Below are positions 16,407-25,006 of a DNA stretch of 64,000 nt, in pieces. The stretch is from Flavisolibacter ginsenosidimutans. Lineage in GTDB: Bacteria > Bacteroidota > Bacteroidia > Chitinophagales > Chitinophagaceae. The notes beneath the pieces are model-generated. The model saw only the letters and a list, made by a program, of their open reading frames with translations. It was not told the origin of the DNA and did no database searches. Made by a program: the position numbers and the translations under genes. Positions within the stretch are counted from its first letter, which is position 1. Each line of letters begins with the position of its first letter. Location: NCBI RefSeq assembly GCF_007970805.1, contig NZ_CP042433.1, positions 806,001-870,000 on the forward strand. The letters are read 5' to 3'.

Positions 16407-17912
16407 TCATTGCAAGACGAGAAAAACATCGGCAAGCGCTTCAATTGTGTGTGAAGGCAACATGGCTTCCATCGAAAATTTGCGGGCTGCAAAATCACCG
16501 GCCCAACCGTGAATGTAAACGCCAAGCATCGCTGCATCTTTTGGCGGATAACCCTGTGCCAGCAAGGACGTAACAACACCCGTTAACACATCGCCGCTGC
16601 CGCCTTTGGCCATGCCCGCATTGCCCGTAGAATTAAAACAACAAGGCCCTTCCGGCGCGGCAATAAAACTGTGGTGGCTTTTTAAAACAAGAACAAGCTT
16701 GTGTTCTTTTGCTTTTTGCCGGGCTTTTTGAATGCGTTCAAAATCGTTTGCGTGCTCTCCGAACAAACGGTCAAATTCTTTTGGGTGCGGCGTAAGAATG
16801 GAGTAGGGTGGAAGCTGTGATATCCAATCTTTATTCAGCGATAAACAGTTCAATCCATCGGCATCAATAACCAAAGGTTTATGATAACGGCGAATGACAA
16901 AGGAGAGGAGGTGCTGTGTTTGTGCATGTATGCCCATGCCCGGACCGATTCCAATTGCAGAAAATTTTTCAATGTCATCGGGCAGATTGGTGAGATGCTT
17001 TTCTTCTTCGTCCACAAGACACATGGCTTCGGGTGCAGAAGTTTGCATGACAACGTAGCCGCAGTTTGGGATGAAGGTTGTTGTCAATCCTGCGCCGGCA
17101 TACATACATGCTTTGGTGGACAAAACAACGGCGCCCATTTTGCCGTAACTGCCGCCAATAATCAACGCATGTCCAAAACTGCCTTTGTGCGCAAAGCGTT
17201 GTCGCGGACGGAATATTTTACGGATCATTTTTTCATCCAGCAATAACTGCGATTCAACAATCTCTTGCAAATAACCGGGATGCAAGCCAATGTCCAGTAC
17301 AACGACTTCGCCAATAAAAGGTGCGTTTTCCTGCACCAATAAACAAAGCTTATAACATTGAAACGTCAGCGTATGATTTGCTTTTATCACCGCATTGCCG
17401 AGGGATGATTTTTCGATAAACAAACCGCTTGGCAAGTCAATGGAAACAACGGTAGCGCCGCTATCATTAAGGTATTGCACAAGCTGCGCAGACAAGCCTT
17501 CCAATGGTTTGTTCAATCCTGAACCAAACAAGGCATCAATAAGAACGTCGCCTTGTTCAACAACAGGAAAGGTTTCTGACGATTGAATGAAATGAAGATC
17601 CGCAAACGGCAATTCGTGCAGGCGCTGGAGGTTGATTTGAAAGTCTTCACTTCCCAATTTTCCGAACTCCAGGATAAATACAGAAACCGAATAACCTGCC
17701 TGCAACAATAGTCGAGCAATCACCAAGCCATCGCCGCCGTTGTTTCCCTTCCCACAAAAAACCCGGAATTTTTTTCCTGGCCAGGGCTTCTCTTTTAGCC
17801 AGCGTACGCATTTGCCTGCGGCACGTTCCATTAAATCAACGGAAGCGACAGGCTCGTGCTGAATGGTAAACTGATCCCAGGTTCTTATTTGTTCGGCAGA
17901 TAAAATTTGCAC
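16407..17912 (-). CDS. nnr: Bifunctional NAD(P)H-hydrate epimerase / ADP-dependent dehydratase
   Basis: Repairs hydrated NAD(P)H. The N-terminal YjeF_N domain epimerises NAD(P)HX (GNNGGDG at about 56-62), and the C-terminal ribokinase-like domain dehydrates it using ADP (NAGMAKGGSGDVLTG, catalytic GGSGD at about 437-441). I place the start at a GTG giving 501 residues beginning MQILSAEQIRTWDQ, which matches the family. The open frame continues 22 codons upstream, but those codons are written by intergenic word repeats. A serine hydrolase gene lies 158 bases upstream on the same strand. Confidence 0.9.
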   Translation of the reverse strand: MQILSAEQIRTWDQFTIQHEPVASVDLMERAAGKCVRWLKEKPWPGKKFRVFCGKGNNGGDGLVIARLLLQAGYSVSVFILEFGKLGSEDFQINLQRLHELPFADLHFIQSSETFPVVEQGDVLIDALFGSGLNKPLEGLSAQLVQYLNDSGATVVSIDLPSGLFIEKSSLGNAVIKANHTLTFQCYKLCLLVQENAPFIGEVVVLDIGLHPGYLQEIVESQLLLDEKMIRKIFRPRQRFAHKGSFGHALIIGGSYGKMGAVVLSTKACMYAGAGLTTTFIPNCGYVVMQTSAPEAMCLVDEEEKHLTNLPDDIEKFSAIGIGPGMGIHAQTQHLLSFVIRRYHKPLVIDADGLNCLSLNKDWISQLPPYSILTPHPKEFDRLFGEHANDFERIQKARQKAKEHKLVLVLKSHHSFIAAPEGPCCFNSTGNAGMAKGGSGDVLTGVVTSLLAQGYPPKDAAMLGVYIHGWAGDFAARKFSMEAMLPSHTIEALADVFLVLQ

Positions 17913-17946
17913 GGTTAAAAATACGGCAAACAGGAATTTAGAATAA

Positions 17947-18060
17947 GCAATCAACAATGGGCAATCGGCAACTAACAATCGAAGCGTTGCCGTTTGATCT
18001 CTTCAAAATTTATTGACGAATGCGAGAGACAATAAATTTCAGTTGTCCATTGTTGATTGC
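17947..18060. repeat. Inverted word repeat between nnr and the serine hydrolase gene
   Basis: GCAATCAACAATGG at 17947-17960 has an exact 14-base reverse complement at 18047-18060. Each arm is embedded in further variants of the same word (GCAATCGG, GCAACTAA, CCAATTGC). Confidence 0.7.
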
Positions 18061-18070
18061 CAATTGCTGC

Positions 18071-19243
18071 TCATTCTTCGCCTTCGTCCTGTTTGCCGTC
18101 GTAATTGCCAAACACGTCGTAGAGTTTTTTGGCCGTGCTGTAAACCGCGGGATTGAAGCGGTTGGTGAAAATAATGATGGTTGCTTTTTCTTCGGGCAGG
18201 CGTGCAAAGGCAATATTGAAGCCGTGCCAGTGCCCATTGTGGTAGATGATTTTTTTGCTGTTTGGATAAAGCAGCATACGCCAGCCCAAACCGTAATTGT
18301 GAATCCCCGGCTTCTCGTTGCTGTAAGGTGTGTAAGCAGCTTCAAGTGTTTTTGGCGAAAGCACTTTGCCTTCTGTTAAAGCCTGGTCCCAAATAAGCAA
18401 GTCACGCGGCGTAGAAAAAATGTTTTTATCGCCGTATGGCCCGTCAGAAAAATCAAGACTCCACAAAGCGTTGTTCGGTTGAAACGATTGAATGTGTCCG
18501 GCTTGTTCGTTCGGGCTAATCACGAACGAATGATTCATGCCCAAAGGCTCAAAAAATGTTTTTTTCAGAAACTCCGGAAAGGGCATCCCGCTTACTTTTT
18601 CAACAATCAGCGCCAGCAAAACAAAATTGGTGTTGCAGTATTGAAAACGCCTGTCGGCGTTGGCAGCTTTGGGCACATTCCATGTCAGCAGCGAGTTCAA
18701 CACATCGGCGTTGGTAGCCTGCTTCTTCCGGTCCCATTTTCCTTTTTCGGTTTCGAAATAATAGAGATAATTCGGCAAGCCGCTGCGGTGGTCAAGCAAG
18801 GTTTTTACCGTCACACCTGCGTATGGAAAACCCGGAAAATATTTCGACACGCTGTCGTTGATATCCAGCTTGCCTTCTTCCCATAATTTTAAAACGGCAG
18901 CGGAAGTTATGGTCTTACCGGTTGATGCAATTTGAAAAGAGGTTTCGGCTGTAATGCTGTCCTTTGTTTTAATACGCGGGTCTTTCGTGCCTACGTATTG
19001 TTCGTACACAATAGCACCATCTTTGGCTACAAGAATGGAACCGTTAAACCGTCCGCGAAGAAGATTTTTATCCAGCACTTCCTGTACTGCATTGTGGTAC
19101 TTAATGCTGTCTTGCGGCGGCAGGCTTTTGGGTACAAACTTTACAGTGGAGCTTTGGGCTTTTAGTGCCGGTACTTCGGCTTTGGGTGAATTGCAGGCGT
19201 AAATAGCAATTCCACAAATCAGGGCGATGAGGTTGTTTTTCAA
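18071..19243 (-). CDS. Serine hydrolase (class C beta-lactamase/PBP-like), predicted lipoprotein
   Basis: Penicillin-binding-protein-like serine hydrolase of the AmpC/esterase family (PF00144), 390 residues. Active-site S107-x-x-K110 is in ASTGKT, the Y202-C-N204 motif in RFQYCNTN, and an H-N-G-H segment near residue 335 replaces the KTG motif. I choose a TTG start because it opens a lipoprotein signal (KNNLIALICGIAIYAC, cysteine at about 17). The frame extends 45 codons further upstream, to 19378, without family resemblance. Substrate unknown: peptidase, esterase or transpeptidase are all possible. Confidence 0.82.
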   Translation of the reverse strand: MKNNLIALICGIAIYACNSPKAEVPALKAQSSTVKFVPKSLPPQDSIKYHNAVQEVLDKNLLRGRFNGSILVAKDGAIVYEQYVGTKDPRIKTKDSITAETSFQIASTGKTITSAAVLKLWEEGKLDINDSVSKYFPGFPYAGVTVKTLLDHRSGLPNYLYYFETEKGKWDRKKQATNADVLNSLLTWNVPKAANADRRFQYCNTNFVLLALIVEKVSGMPFPEFLKKTFFEPLGMNHSFVISPNEQAGHIQSFQPNNALWSLDFSDGPYGDKNIFSTPRDLLIWDQALTEGKVLSPKTLEAAYTPYSNEKPGIHNYGLGWRMLLYPNSKKIIYHNGHWHGFNIAFARLPEEKATIIIFTNRFNPAVYSTAKKLYDVFGNYDGKQDEGEE

Positions 19244-19436
19244 AAGACGTAGATTGTTCTTGTTCAGTAAAGAGGGTAAAAATATCAGCTTATCTCTTAC
19301 AAAAACAAATCCAAGCCCAAAATTTCTGTATGCTTTTGCATTCCTTCGGCGGAGAGCGGAAAAATGCCGGTTGGACATCGTATCATCGGCGAAAATTATT
19401 GCCTGCCCGCTGAGGGTTATTGTTCATATTTGTGAA

Positions 19437-20666
19437 ATGGAGACCACAAGCTATCCAAAGGAGAAGATCAAAATTTTGTTACTGGAAAACATCAGCGACA
19501 AGGCCGTGAAAAATTTTACCCGCAACGGGTATACACAAGTCGAAAAGCTTACGAAAGCTTTGCCGGAAGACGAACTTATTGAGGCCGTGAAAAACGCTCA
19601 CCTTATTGGCATTCGCTCTAAGACGAAAATCACTCCAAGGGTTTTGGAAGCCGCAAAAAAATTACAGGCCATCGGTTGTTTTTGCATCGGCGTTAACCAG
19701 GTCAATCTTGACCGTGCAACGCAATGCGGCGTGGCGGTTTTTAACGCTCCTTATTCCAACACACGTTCCGTTGCAGAACTTGTAATTGGTGCGGCCATCA
19801 TGCTCATCCGCCGCATTCCCGATAAAAACATCGCGGCGCACAAAGGCATCTGGATGAAAGAAGCCAAAGGCAGCTACGAGCTTCGCGGCAAAACGCTTGG
19901 CATTATCGGTTACGGAAACATCGGTTCGCAGGTAAGCGTTCTGGCCGAAGGCCTTGGCATGAAAGTTATTTTTTACGATGTAGAAACAAAACTGCCGTTG
20001 GGCAATGCCACCGACAGCAAATCGTTGAAAGAACTTCTTTCCACAGCCGATGTGGTTACGCTTCACGTTCCCGAAACCGCGCAAACAAAAAATTTAATCA
20101 ACAAGAACAACCTCAAATACTTTAAAAAAGGTTCTATTCTCATTAACTACGCAAGGGGAGAAGTGATAGAACTTCCTGCACTGCGAAAAGCAATGGAAGA
20201 CGGGCAAATAAGCGGTGCGGCGATTGATGTTTTTCCGGTGGAACCTGAAAAAAACGGTGACCGTTTTGAAACCCCTTTGCAGGGCTTGCCCAACGTAATT
20301 CTGACGCCGCACATCGGCGGCTCAACCGAAGAAGCGCAGGAAAACATTGGCGAAGACGTAAGCAACAAACTTTTGAACTACCTTGATAAAGGCATCACCT
20401 TTGGTTCGCACACGGTGCCGGCATTATCGTTGCCGCCGCAAGCCGGAGCACACCGCATTTTGCACATCCATCAAAACGTGCCCGGTGTTTTATCGGCCAT
20501 CAACAATGCTTTGTCAACAAATCACATCAACATTGTGGGCCAGTACCTCAAAACAAACGAAAGCATTGGTTACGTGGTAGTGGACGTAGACAAGCAACTT
20601 TCCCGCAAAGCCGAGGGCCTTCTGCGCGAAGTGCCCAATACCATAAAGGTGCGATTATTGTACTGA
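19437..20666 (+). CDS. serA: D-3-phosphoglycerate dehydrogenase
   Basis: First committed step of serine synthesis: oxidises 3-phosphoglycerate with NAD+. The ATG gives 409 residues, equal to the E. coli enzyme; the open frame runs 70 codons further upstream with no homology. The NAD-binding motif GIIGYGNIG lies at about 155-163, the catalytic H in LTPHIGGSTEEAQ, and a regulatory ACT domain occupies about 335-409 (ILHIHQNVPGVLSAINNAL). The ACT domain suggests feedback inhibition by serine, as in the family. Confidence 0.94.
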   Translation: METTSYPKEKIKILLLENISDKAVKNFTRNGYTQVEKLTKALPEDELIEAVKNAHLIGIRSKTKITPRVLEAAKKLQAIGCFCIGVNQVNLDRATQCGVAVFNAPYSNTRSVAELVIGAAIMLIRRIPDKNIAAHKGIWMKEAKGSYELRGKTLGIIGYGNIGSQVSVLAEGLGMKVIFYDVETKLPLGNATDSKSLKELLSTADVVTLHVPETAQTKNLINKNNLKYFKKGSILINYARGEVIELPALRKAMEDGQISGAAIDVFPVEPEKNGDRFETPLQGLPNVILTPHIGGSTEEAQENIGEDVSNKLLNYLDKGITFGSHTVPALSLPPQAGAHRILHIHQNVPGVLSAINNALSTNHINIVGQYLKTNESIGYVVVDVDKQLSRKAEGLLREVPNTIKVRLLY

Positions 20667-20669
20667 GTG

Positions 20670-20725
20670 GATGACGGTTTACAGATGACAGATGACTGCG
20701 TTTACCTTTAGCGTTATCCGTCATC
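20670..20725. repeat. GATGAC word cluster with inverted arm
   Basis: GATGACGG, GATGACA and GATGACT on the left face CCGTCATC and TATCATC on the right (GATGACGG at 20670-20677, exact complement at 20718-20725). It lies between serA and the NADH dehydrogenase gene and could fold as a hairpin, but lacks a T-run. Confidence 0.6.
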
Positions 20726-20752
20726 TATCATCGGCCATCTAAACTCAAGAAA

Positions 20753-22147
20753 ATGCCTTACAAAGTTGTCATTGTTGGCGCCGGTTTTGCCGGGCTTCGT
20801 CTTGCCCGCAAACTGAACAACCATCCCGGTTTTGACGTATTGCTGATCGATCGGTTCAACTACCACCAATTCCAGCCTTTGTTCTACCAGGTGGCAACAG
20901 CCGCGCTTGATGCTTCAAACATTTCTTTTCCCTTACGCAAGGCCTTTCACAAAAGCAAAAACGTTCGCATTCGGGTAGAAGAAGTGAAAAGTATAAACAC
21001 CGCGCAAAACAAAATCGTTACTGAAAGCGAAGAGTTAAGCTATGATTTTTTGATACTTGCGTTGGGTGCCGATACAAATTTTTTCGGCAACCAAACGATG
21101 GAGCAGCAAACCTTCCCGATGAAATCAACGGTTGAGGCGTTGCAGATTCGCCACCGGCTCATTCAAAATTTTGAAGATGCTTTGCTGGCAAAAAACGAAG
21201 AAGACGTACAACGATTGATGAACATTGTAGTGGTGGGCGGCGGCGCAACCGGCGTAGAAGTTTCCGGCGCATTAGCCGAAATGAAACGTTACGTACTGCC
21301 GAAAGATTATCCCGAGCTTGACTTTAGCAAGATGAACATTTACTTAGTGGAAGGTGGCGACAGAACGCTGGGTTCTATGAGTGAGAAGTCATCAGAAGAC
21401 TCGCGTCGCTATCTTGAAAACCTGGGCGTCACCATTCGTACAAAAAACGTGGTGAAAGATTACGACGGACAGAAAGTAACGCTTGCCGATGGAAACACCA
21501 TTCCTGCCAATACGGTAATTTGGGCAGCCGGCATTAAAGGCAACGTTCCGGAAGGCATAGACAAAACGCTTGTTGTTCGCGGCAACCGCATTAAAGTCGA
21601 CCGGCATTGTTTAATGCAAGGTTCGCAAAACGTTTACGTCCTTGGCGACCTTGCCTACATGGAAACAGCCAAGTGGCCAAAAGGCCATCCGCAAGTAGCC
21701 TCGGTGGCTATTCAACAGGCCGATTTGCTGGCAAAAAATTTAAAACTTTTTGAACGCAAATCGAACGATGTTTATGAATTTGAATACAACGACAAAGGTT
21801 CGATGGCAACCGTTGGCCGCAACAAAGCTGTAGTTGATATTCCGAAACCAACGATGCATGTACGCGGCTTCTTCGCCTGGTTGATTTGGATGGGCCTGCA
21901 CTTGTTTTTAATTTTGGGCGTGAAGAACCGCATCATTATTTTCATTAACTGGATTTACAGTTATCTCACTTACGATCAAAGCCTGCGCTTAATCTTCCGC
22001 GAGTTTTACCGGCCCAAGCAACGGCCGCAAGAGGTAAGACAAATAACGACCGCGAGCAATCCCGCAAGCAGCCCGCAACCGGCGCAAACAGCACCTGCCG
22101 TCCCAACTTCCGGCGACCTTAAACAAGCCGCAGATTTCAAACGATAG
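20753..22147 (+). CDS. ndh: Type II NADH:quinone oxidoreductase
   Basis: Non-proton-pumping NADH dehydrogenase passing electrons to quinone, 464 residues. The FAD motif VGAGFAG is at 8-14, the NADH motif VVGGGATGVE at about 159-168, and the quinone/FAD-end block GDLAYME near residue 300. Hydrophobic C-terminal segments (RGFFAWLIWMGLHLFLILG and FINWIYSYL) would attach it to the inner membrane, as in Bacteroidota homologues. The last 40 residues are Ala/Pro/Gln-rich and variable. It converges with the haem-binding gene with a single base between stops. Confidence 0.9.
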   Translation: MPYKVVIVGAGFAGLRLARKLNNHPGFDVLLIDRFNYHQFQPLFYQVATAALDASNISFPLRKAFHKSKNVRIRVEEVKSINTAQNKIVTESEELSYDFLILALGADTNFFGNQTMEQQTFPMKSTVEALQIRHRLIQNFEDALLAKNEEDVQRLMNIVVVGGGATGVEVSGALAEMKRYVLPKDYPELDFSKMNIYLVEGGDRTLGSMSEKSSEDSRRYLENLGVTIRTKNVVKDYDGQKVTLADGNTIPANTVIWAAGIKGNVPEGIDKTLVVRGNRIKVDRHCLMQGSQNVYVLGDLAYMETAKWPKGHPQVASVAIQQADLLAKNLKLFERKSNDVYEFEYNDKGSMATVGRNKAVVDIPKPTMHVRGFFAWLIWMGLHLFLILGVKNRIIIFINWIYSYLTYDQSLRLIFREFYRPKQRPQEVRQITTASNPASSPQPAQTAPAVPTSGDLKQAADFKR

Positions 22148-22148
22148 C

Positions 22149-22616
22149 TTAAGGCTGAATTGTCTTTTCCGCAGCGCGGGCCCAATCAACAATCATCTTC
22201 TTTTGCGCTTCGGAAAGTTTTGCATCGGCGTGCATCCACAGGTAAGAAGACAAAGGCATTTCGCCTTTCTCTACCAATTCAGCAGTTTCATCCAATTTCT
22301 TTGCCTGCTTCTTGGCGGGATAAGAGCCAAACTCTGTAAAATTCAATTTGCGTTTGCCTTCGTTGATGTGATTGGTGATCCACCAGCTAACCGGCGCAAT
22401 TTGGTCCCACCAGGGATAATCGCTGTGGTTGGAATGACAATCGTAACAGGATTTTTTCAGCGCAGTCATCACACTGTCCGGCACAGCCACCACGGTGCTT
22501 ATGTCTTTTGGCCCGCTAGGCGAGCCGTTGTTCTTTGCCGGACGAATGGCTTGCGCCGCTAAAAAAGCCAGCAGAAGGATAGCCAGAATCTTTTGTTTTT
22601 TGCTCCATTTTTTCAT
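22149..22616 (-). CDS. Haem-binding domain-containing protein
   Basis: Small membrane-anchored c-type haem protein, 155 residues. One N-terminal hydrophobic helix (about 9-24) is followed by a CxxCH site (C57, C60, H61) and the block YPWWDQIAPVSWWITNHI, characteristic of the haem_bd family (PF14376). C-terminal conserved SSYLWMHADAKLSEAQK. Probably periplasmic electron transfer; partner unknown. Its end abuts the ndh gene, but they are convergent, so a functional link is not implied. Confidence 0.85.
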   Translation of the reverse strand: MKKWSKKQKILAILLLAFLAAQAIRPAKNNGSPSGPKDISTVVAVPDSVMTALKKSCYDCHSNHSDYPWWDQIAPVSWWITNHINEGKRKLNFTEFGSYPAKKQAKKLDETAELVEKGEMPLSSYLWMHADAKLSEAQKKMIVDWARAAEKTIQP

Positions 22617-22755
22617 AGCCCGAAACTAATTAGTATGACCAATCAAAATTGCATTGTTTACACGTAATTTTCTACTGCAAAATCGCTTACGTTGTTTTAA
22701 CAATTGTTGAAAAACCGCGCCTGGTTTTTTTGCGTTCATTTAAAAAACAAAAACC

Positions 22756-23295
22756 ATGCGCTTATCAAAATCTTTCGTCTTTATGGCGTTGTTGCTAACA
22801 AGTTCTTTTGCCGGCTTTACACAACAAAAAAATCAAAGCTGGCCGCAGCCGGCCTTCGCCCGAAAAAATCAAAGTTACCCGATGAAACTGAGCGAAGACG
22901 AATGGAAAAAACGGCTAGGCAAAGAACAGTATATTATTCTGCGTCAGGAAGGAACCGAAGTTGCGGGCACCGGCAAATATGAAAACTTTGACAAAGAAGG
23001 AACCTATTATTCCGCCGCGTCTCTGCAACCTGTATTCAGTTCCGAAACGAAGTTTCATTCGGGCACAGGCTGGCCGAGCTTTTTTGCGCCCATTCGCAAA
23101 GACGCCGTGTTATTGGTAAAAGATGACAGTTATGGCATGACGCGAATTGCGGTAGTGGACAGTAAAAGCGGTTCGCATTTGGGCCATGTGTTTGACGACG
23201 GTCCGAAACCAACCGGCAAACGCTATTGCATCAATTCGGCCGCTTTAATTTTTGTACCGAAAGGCGGTCAGCCGCCAACATCAGCAAAACAATAA
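22756..23295 (+). CDS. msrB: Exported peptide-methionine (R)-S-oxide reductase, zinc-ligand-less
   Basis: Reduces methionine-R-sulfoxide in proteins. A signal peptide (about 1-22) predicts export. The catalytic C158 in GKRYCINSA is present, as are HSGTGWPSF (101-109) and [10 protein letters not shown] (141-150). The two zinc-binding CxxC pairs of the common MsrB form are missing: S86/S89 stand in YYSAAS, and D135/S138 in VVDSKSG. The enzyme therefore belongs to the zinc-free form and carries a single cysteine, so it needs an external reductant such as a thioredoxin-like protein. msrA follows after seven bases, clearly an operon. Confidence 0.93.
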   Translation: MRLSKSFVFMALLLTSSFAGFTQQKNQSWPQPAFARKNQSYPMKLSEDEWKKRLGKEQYIILRQEGTEVAGTGKYENFDKEGTYYSAASLQPVFSSETKFHSGTGWPSFFAPIRKDAVLLVKDDSYGMTRIAVVDSKSGSHLGHVFDDGPKPTGKRYCINSAALIFVPKGGQPPTSAKQ

Positions 23296-23302
23296 ACGGT
23301 TT

Positions 23303-23947
23303 ATGAAAAAGATTTTTTTCTTAACTGCCATCATCGTTTCGTTAGCGTCCTGTGCGCAGACAAAAGGCGAAAGCTTTAAAGCCCCCGCACCGGAAAAAAC
23401 GCCGCCGTCGAAAAACGAAGCCGTAGCAACTTTTGCCGAAGGCTGTTTTTGGCATACTGAGATTGTCTTTCAAAGTCTGAAAGGCGTACGGGACGCGGTT
23501 TCGGGTTATGCCGGCGGAACGACGACTGATCCTGATTACGATAAAGTAAGCACCGGAAACACGGGCCATGCGGAAAGTGTGCAAGTATATTACGACCCGT
23601 CGAAGGTTTCGTTTGAAACTCTTGTGGCTGCGTTTTTTGCCAGTCAGGATCCAACGCAGGTGAACGGTCAAGGTCCCGATGAAGGAACGCAATACCGTTC
23701 GATTGCATTTTACCGGACGCCGCAGGGAAAGGCAATCATTGAAAGGGAAATTGCCCGTATTAATTCCTCGGGCAAATACAAGAATAAAGTGGCGACGCAG
23801 ATTGTGCCGTTTACAAAATTTTATCCGGCGGAAGATTATCACCAGGAATACATTGCGCATCACCCGGAAAATATTTACGTGCAGCGGGTGAACATTCCGG
23901 ATTATTTACGTTTTCGGAAAGAGTTTAAAGGACCCTTTAAGGATTGA
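23303..23947 (+). CDS. msrA: Peptide-methionine (S)-S-oxide reductase, predicted lipoprotein
   Basis: Reduces methionine-S-sulfoxide. The ATG giving 214 residues opens a lipoprotein signal (FFLTAIIVSLASC, cysteine 17), so both Msr enzymes act outside the cytoplasm, this one membrane-anchored. Active-site motif GCFW has C48, and the YAGG motif follows in AVSGYAGGTT. Conserved EDYHQEY lies near the C-terminus. The open frame extends 17 codons upstream into msrB and is not used. Followed by an intrinsic hairpin. Confidence 0.95.
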   Translation: MKKIFFLTAIIVSLASCAQTKGESFKAPAPEKTPPSKNEAVATFAEGCFWHTEIVFQSLKGVRDAVSGYAGGTTTDPDYDKVSTGNTGHAESVQVYYDPSKVSFETLVAAFFASQDPTQVNGQGPDEGTQYRSIAFYRTPQGKAIIEREIARINSSGKYKNKVATQIVPFTKFYPAEDYHQEYIAHHPENIYVQRVNIPDYLRFRKEFKGPFKD

Positions 23948-23970
23948 GTTTATTTAGTGGCTACAGGCAA

Positions 23971-23996
23971 AAGCCGGTTTATAATAACCGGCTTTG
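23971..23996 (+). terminator. Terminator after msrBA
   Basis: Nine-base stem AAGCCGGTT / AACCGGCTT with a six-base loop, then TTG; the T-run is short. Confidence 0.7.
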
Positions 23997-24049
23997 TGAG
24001 TGGATATTTCTGGTTAGTTCTGCAATATACAACATTAGCCTATAATTTA

Positions 24050-24803
24050 TATTATGTTAAACGGGCGCTCCGCACAGGAGCTATGCGTTGTTTGTATTTT
24101 TTGCCAACGCACCGCGTGAGCGACGAGTGAGAACGAAAAGAATAGTTTGATGCGGTATATTCGAGAGAATTAAAGCCACCTACTGTTTATGTTGCCAAAA
24201 GATTTTTTACCCTTATCCGAAATCGAAGAAACTATCAAGGCTGCTAAAGAAGAAATAGCCGCGATGGGCTACGTTAACATGACAGCAATTGCAAGCGGGA
24301 ATATATCAGAGGTACAGAAATGGGTTGCTGTTTCCGCAGCCAACAAAATGATTTCATCAGGGAAATACATACAAGAAATTCAAGGTAGCGACATTATCGT
24401 TAAGCGTAATCCTGCATACACGAACAAACTATGGGATAAAATGGAAGAACAAGTTATAGCAGGTGCAGTAGCTTTAATGATAAGTATAGCGACGATACTA
24501 ATAAGCAACCGAATAGAGAAGCCAAAATACGAACAACTAAATCGTCGTATGGACTCGGTAGAGAAAAAACTAAATCTACAAACCATTCCTCGATAGTTCG
24601 CCGAGGCTTCGCTTTTGCGTTGGGAGGCAAAAGCACCTTGCCTCTTTCGCCTGTCGGCGATTGTTCGGCTTTGCAAGCCGATGCTCCGCTGTTGAAAAAA
24701 TACAAACAGCCGCCTACGCGATTGCCCACGCTGGCGGCGGTTTTGCCTCTAAGGAAAGTTGCAAAACCGCCCCTTGTCACAGGCCCACCCGTATAACATA
24801 ATA
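24050..24803. mobile_element. Small accessory islet bounded by 16-base inverted repeats
   Basis: TATTATGTTAAACGGG at 24050-24065 and CCCGTATAACATAATA at 24788-24803 are inverted copies with 15 of 16 positions matching. They enclose about 720 bases with one gene and several hairpins. Just inside the left end is a stem AACG...GCTCC / GGAGC...CGTT (24060-24089) with an unpaired asymmetric bulge, similar in shape to integron attC sites. No transposase or integrase lies inside. It could be a non-autonomous element or a gene cassette; this is inference. Confidence 0.5.
24189..24596 (+). CDS. Orphan membrane protein of the 24-kb islet
   Basis: Unrecognised 135-residue protein. The N-terminal half is soluble and helical (ETIKAAKEEIAAMGYVNM, then a segment IVKRNPAYTNKLWDKM). 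One hydrophobic helix (about 90-108, VIAGAVALMISIATILISN) and a basic C-terminal coiled-coil-like end (YEQLNRRMDSVEKKLNLQ) follow. The gene is AT-richer than its neighbours and lies between the islet's inverted repeats, both consistent with horizontal gain. No function is assigned. Confidence 0.55.
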   Translation: MLPKDFLPLSEIEETIKAAKEEIAAMGYVNMTAIASGNISEVQKWVAVSAANKMISSGKYIQEIQGSDIIVKRNPAYTNKLWDKMEEQVIAGAVALMISIATILISNRIEKPKYEQLNRRMDSVEKKLNLQTIPR

Positions 24804-25006
24804 CAGAGTTATCGTCGCAAGGCGTAAAGGAGTGGCGGCCTATCCACAGGCCGCGCAAAGCAGCACACAAGGCTAACGCCTTTTGCGCGGCCTGTGGATG
24901 GGCCGCCACGAAGCATTTACTCGCCTTCCGCGCGATAACTGCCTTTTATGATAAGTAGGCGATACGGCAAAGAGTATATATGCAAGGAAAAAACCTGAAG
25001 AATTTT
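24597..25006. other. Gene-free stretch rich in hairpins
   Basis: Contains no convincing gene. Visible stems: GAGGCAA / TTGCCTC near 24622-24642, TCGGCTT / AAGCCGA near 24665-24681, and GGCGGTTTTGC / GCAAAACCGCC between about 24735 and 24771. Then come the right inverted repeat of the islet and a very long hairpin (24808-24939). GC content swings sharply within short distances. Confidence 0.6.
24808..24939. repeat. Long imperfect hairpin, about 130 bases
   Basis: The arms begin GTTATCG and end CGATAAC. The inner part pairs 28 positions with one T/G mismatch (24832-24859 with 24882-24909, including ATCCACAGGCCGCGCAAA). The outer parts pair with bulges. The loop is about 22 bases. Too long for an ordinary terminator and without a T-run; reminiscent in size and shape of folded recombination sites, but without the integron core consensus. 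Confidence 0.75.

Noticed and set aside
17913..17978. Longer start for the NAD(P)HX repair enzyme
   Set aside because: The extra 22 codons are translated from intergenic word repeats; the family N-terminus begins at the GTG at 17912.
19227..19436. Longer start for serA and for the divergent serine hydrolase
   Set aside because: The two extended frames overlap each other head-on; internal starts give family-length proteins and a proper lipoprotein signal.
24060..24089. True integron attC site
   Set aside because: The outer pairs AACG/CGTT and a bulge are present, but the core boxes RYYYAAC and GTTRRRY are not matched, and no integrase is in the window. Kept only as attC-like shape.
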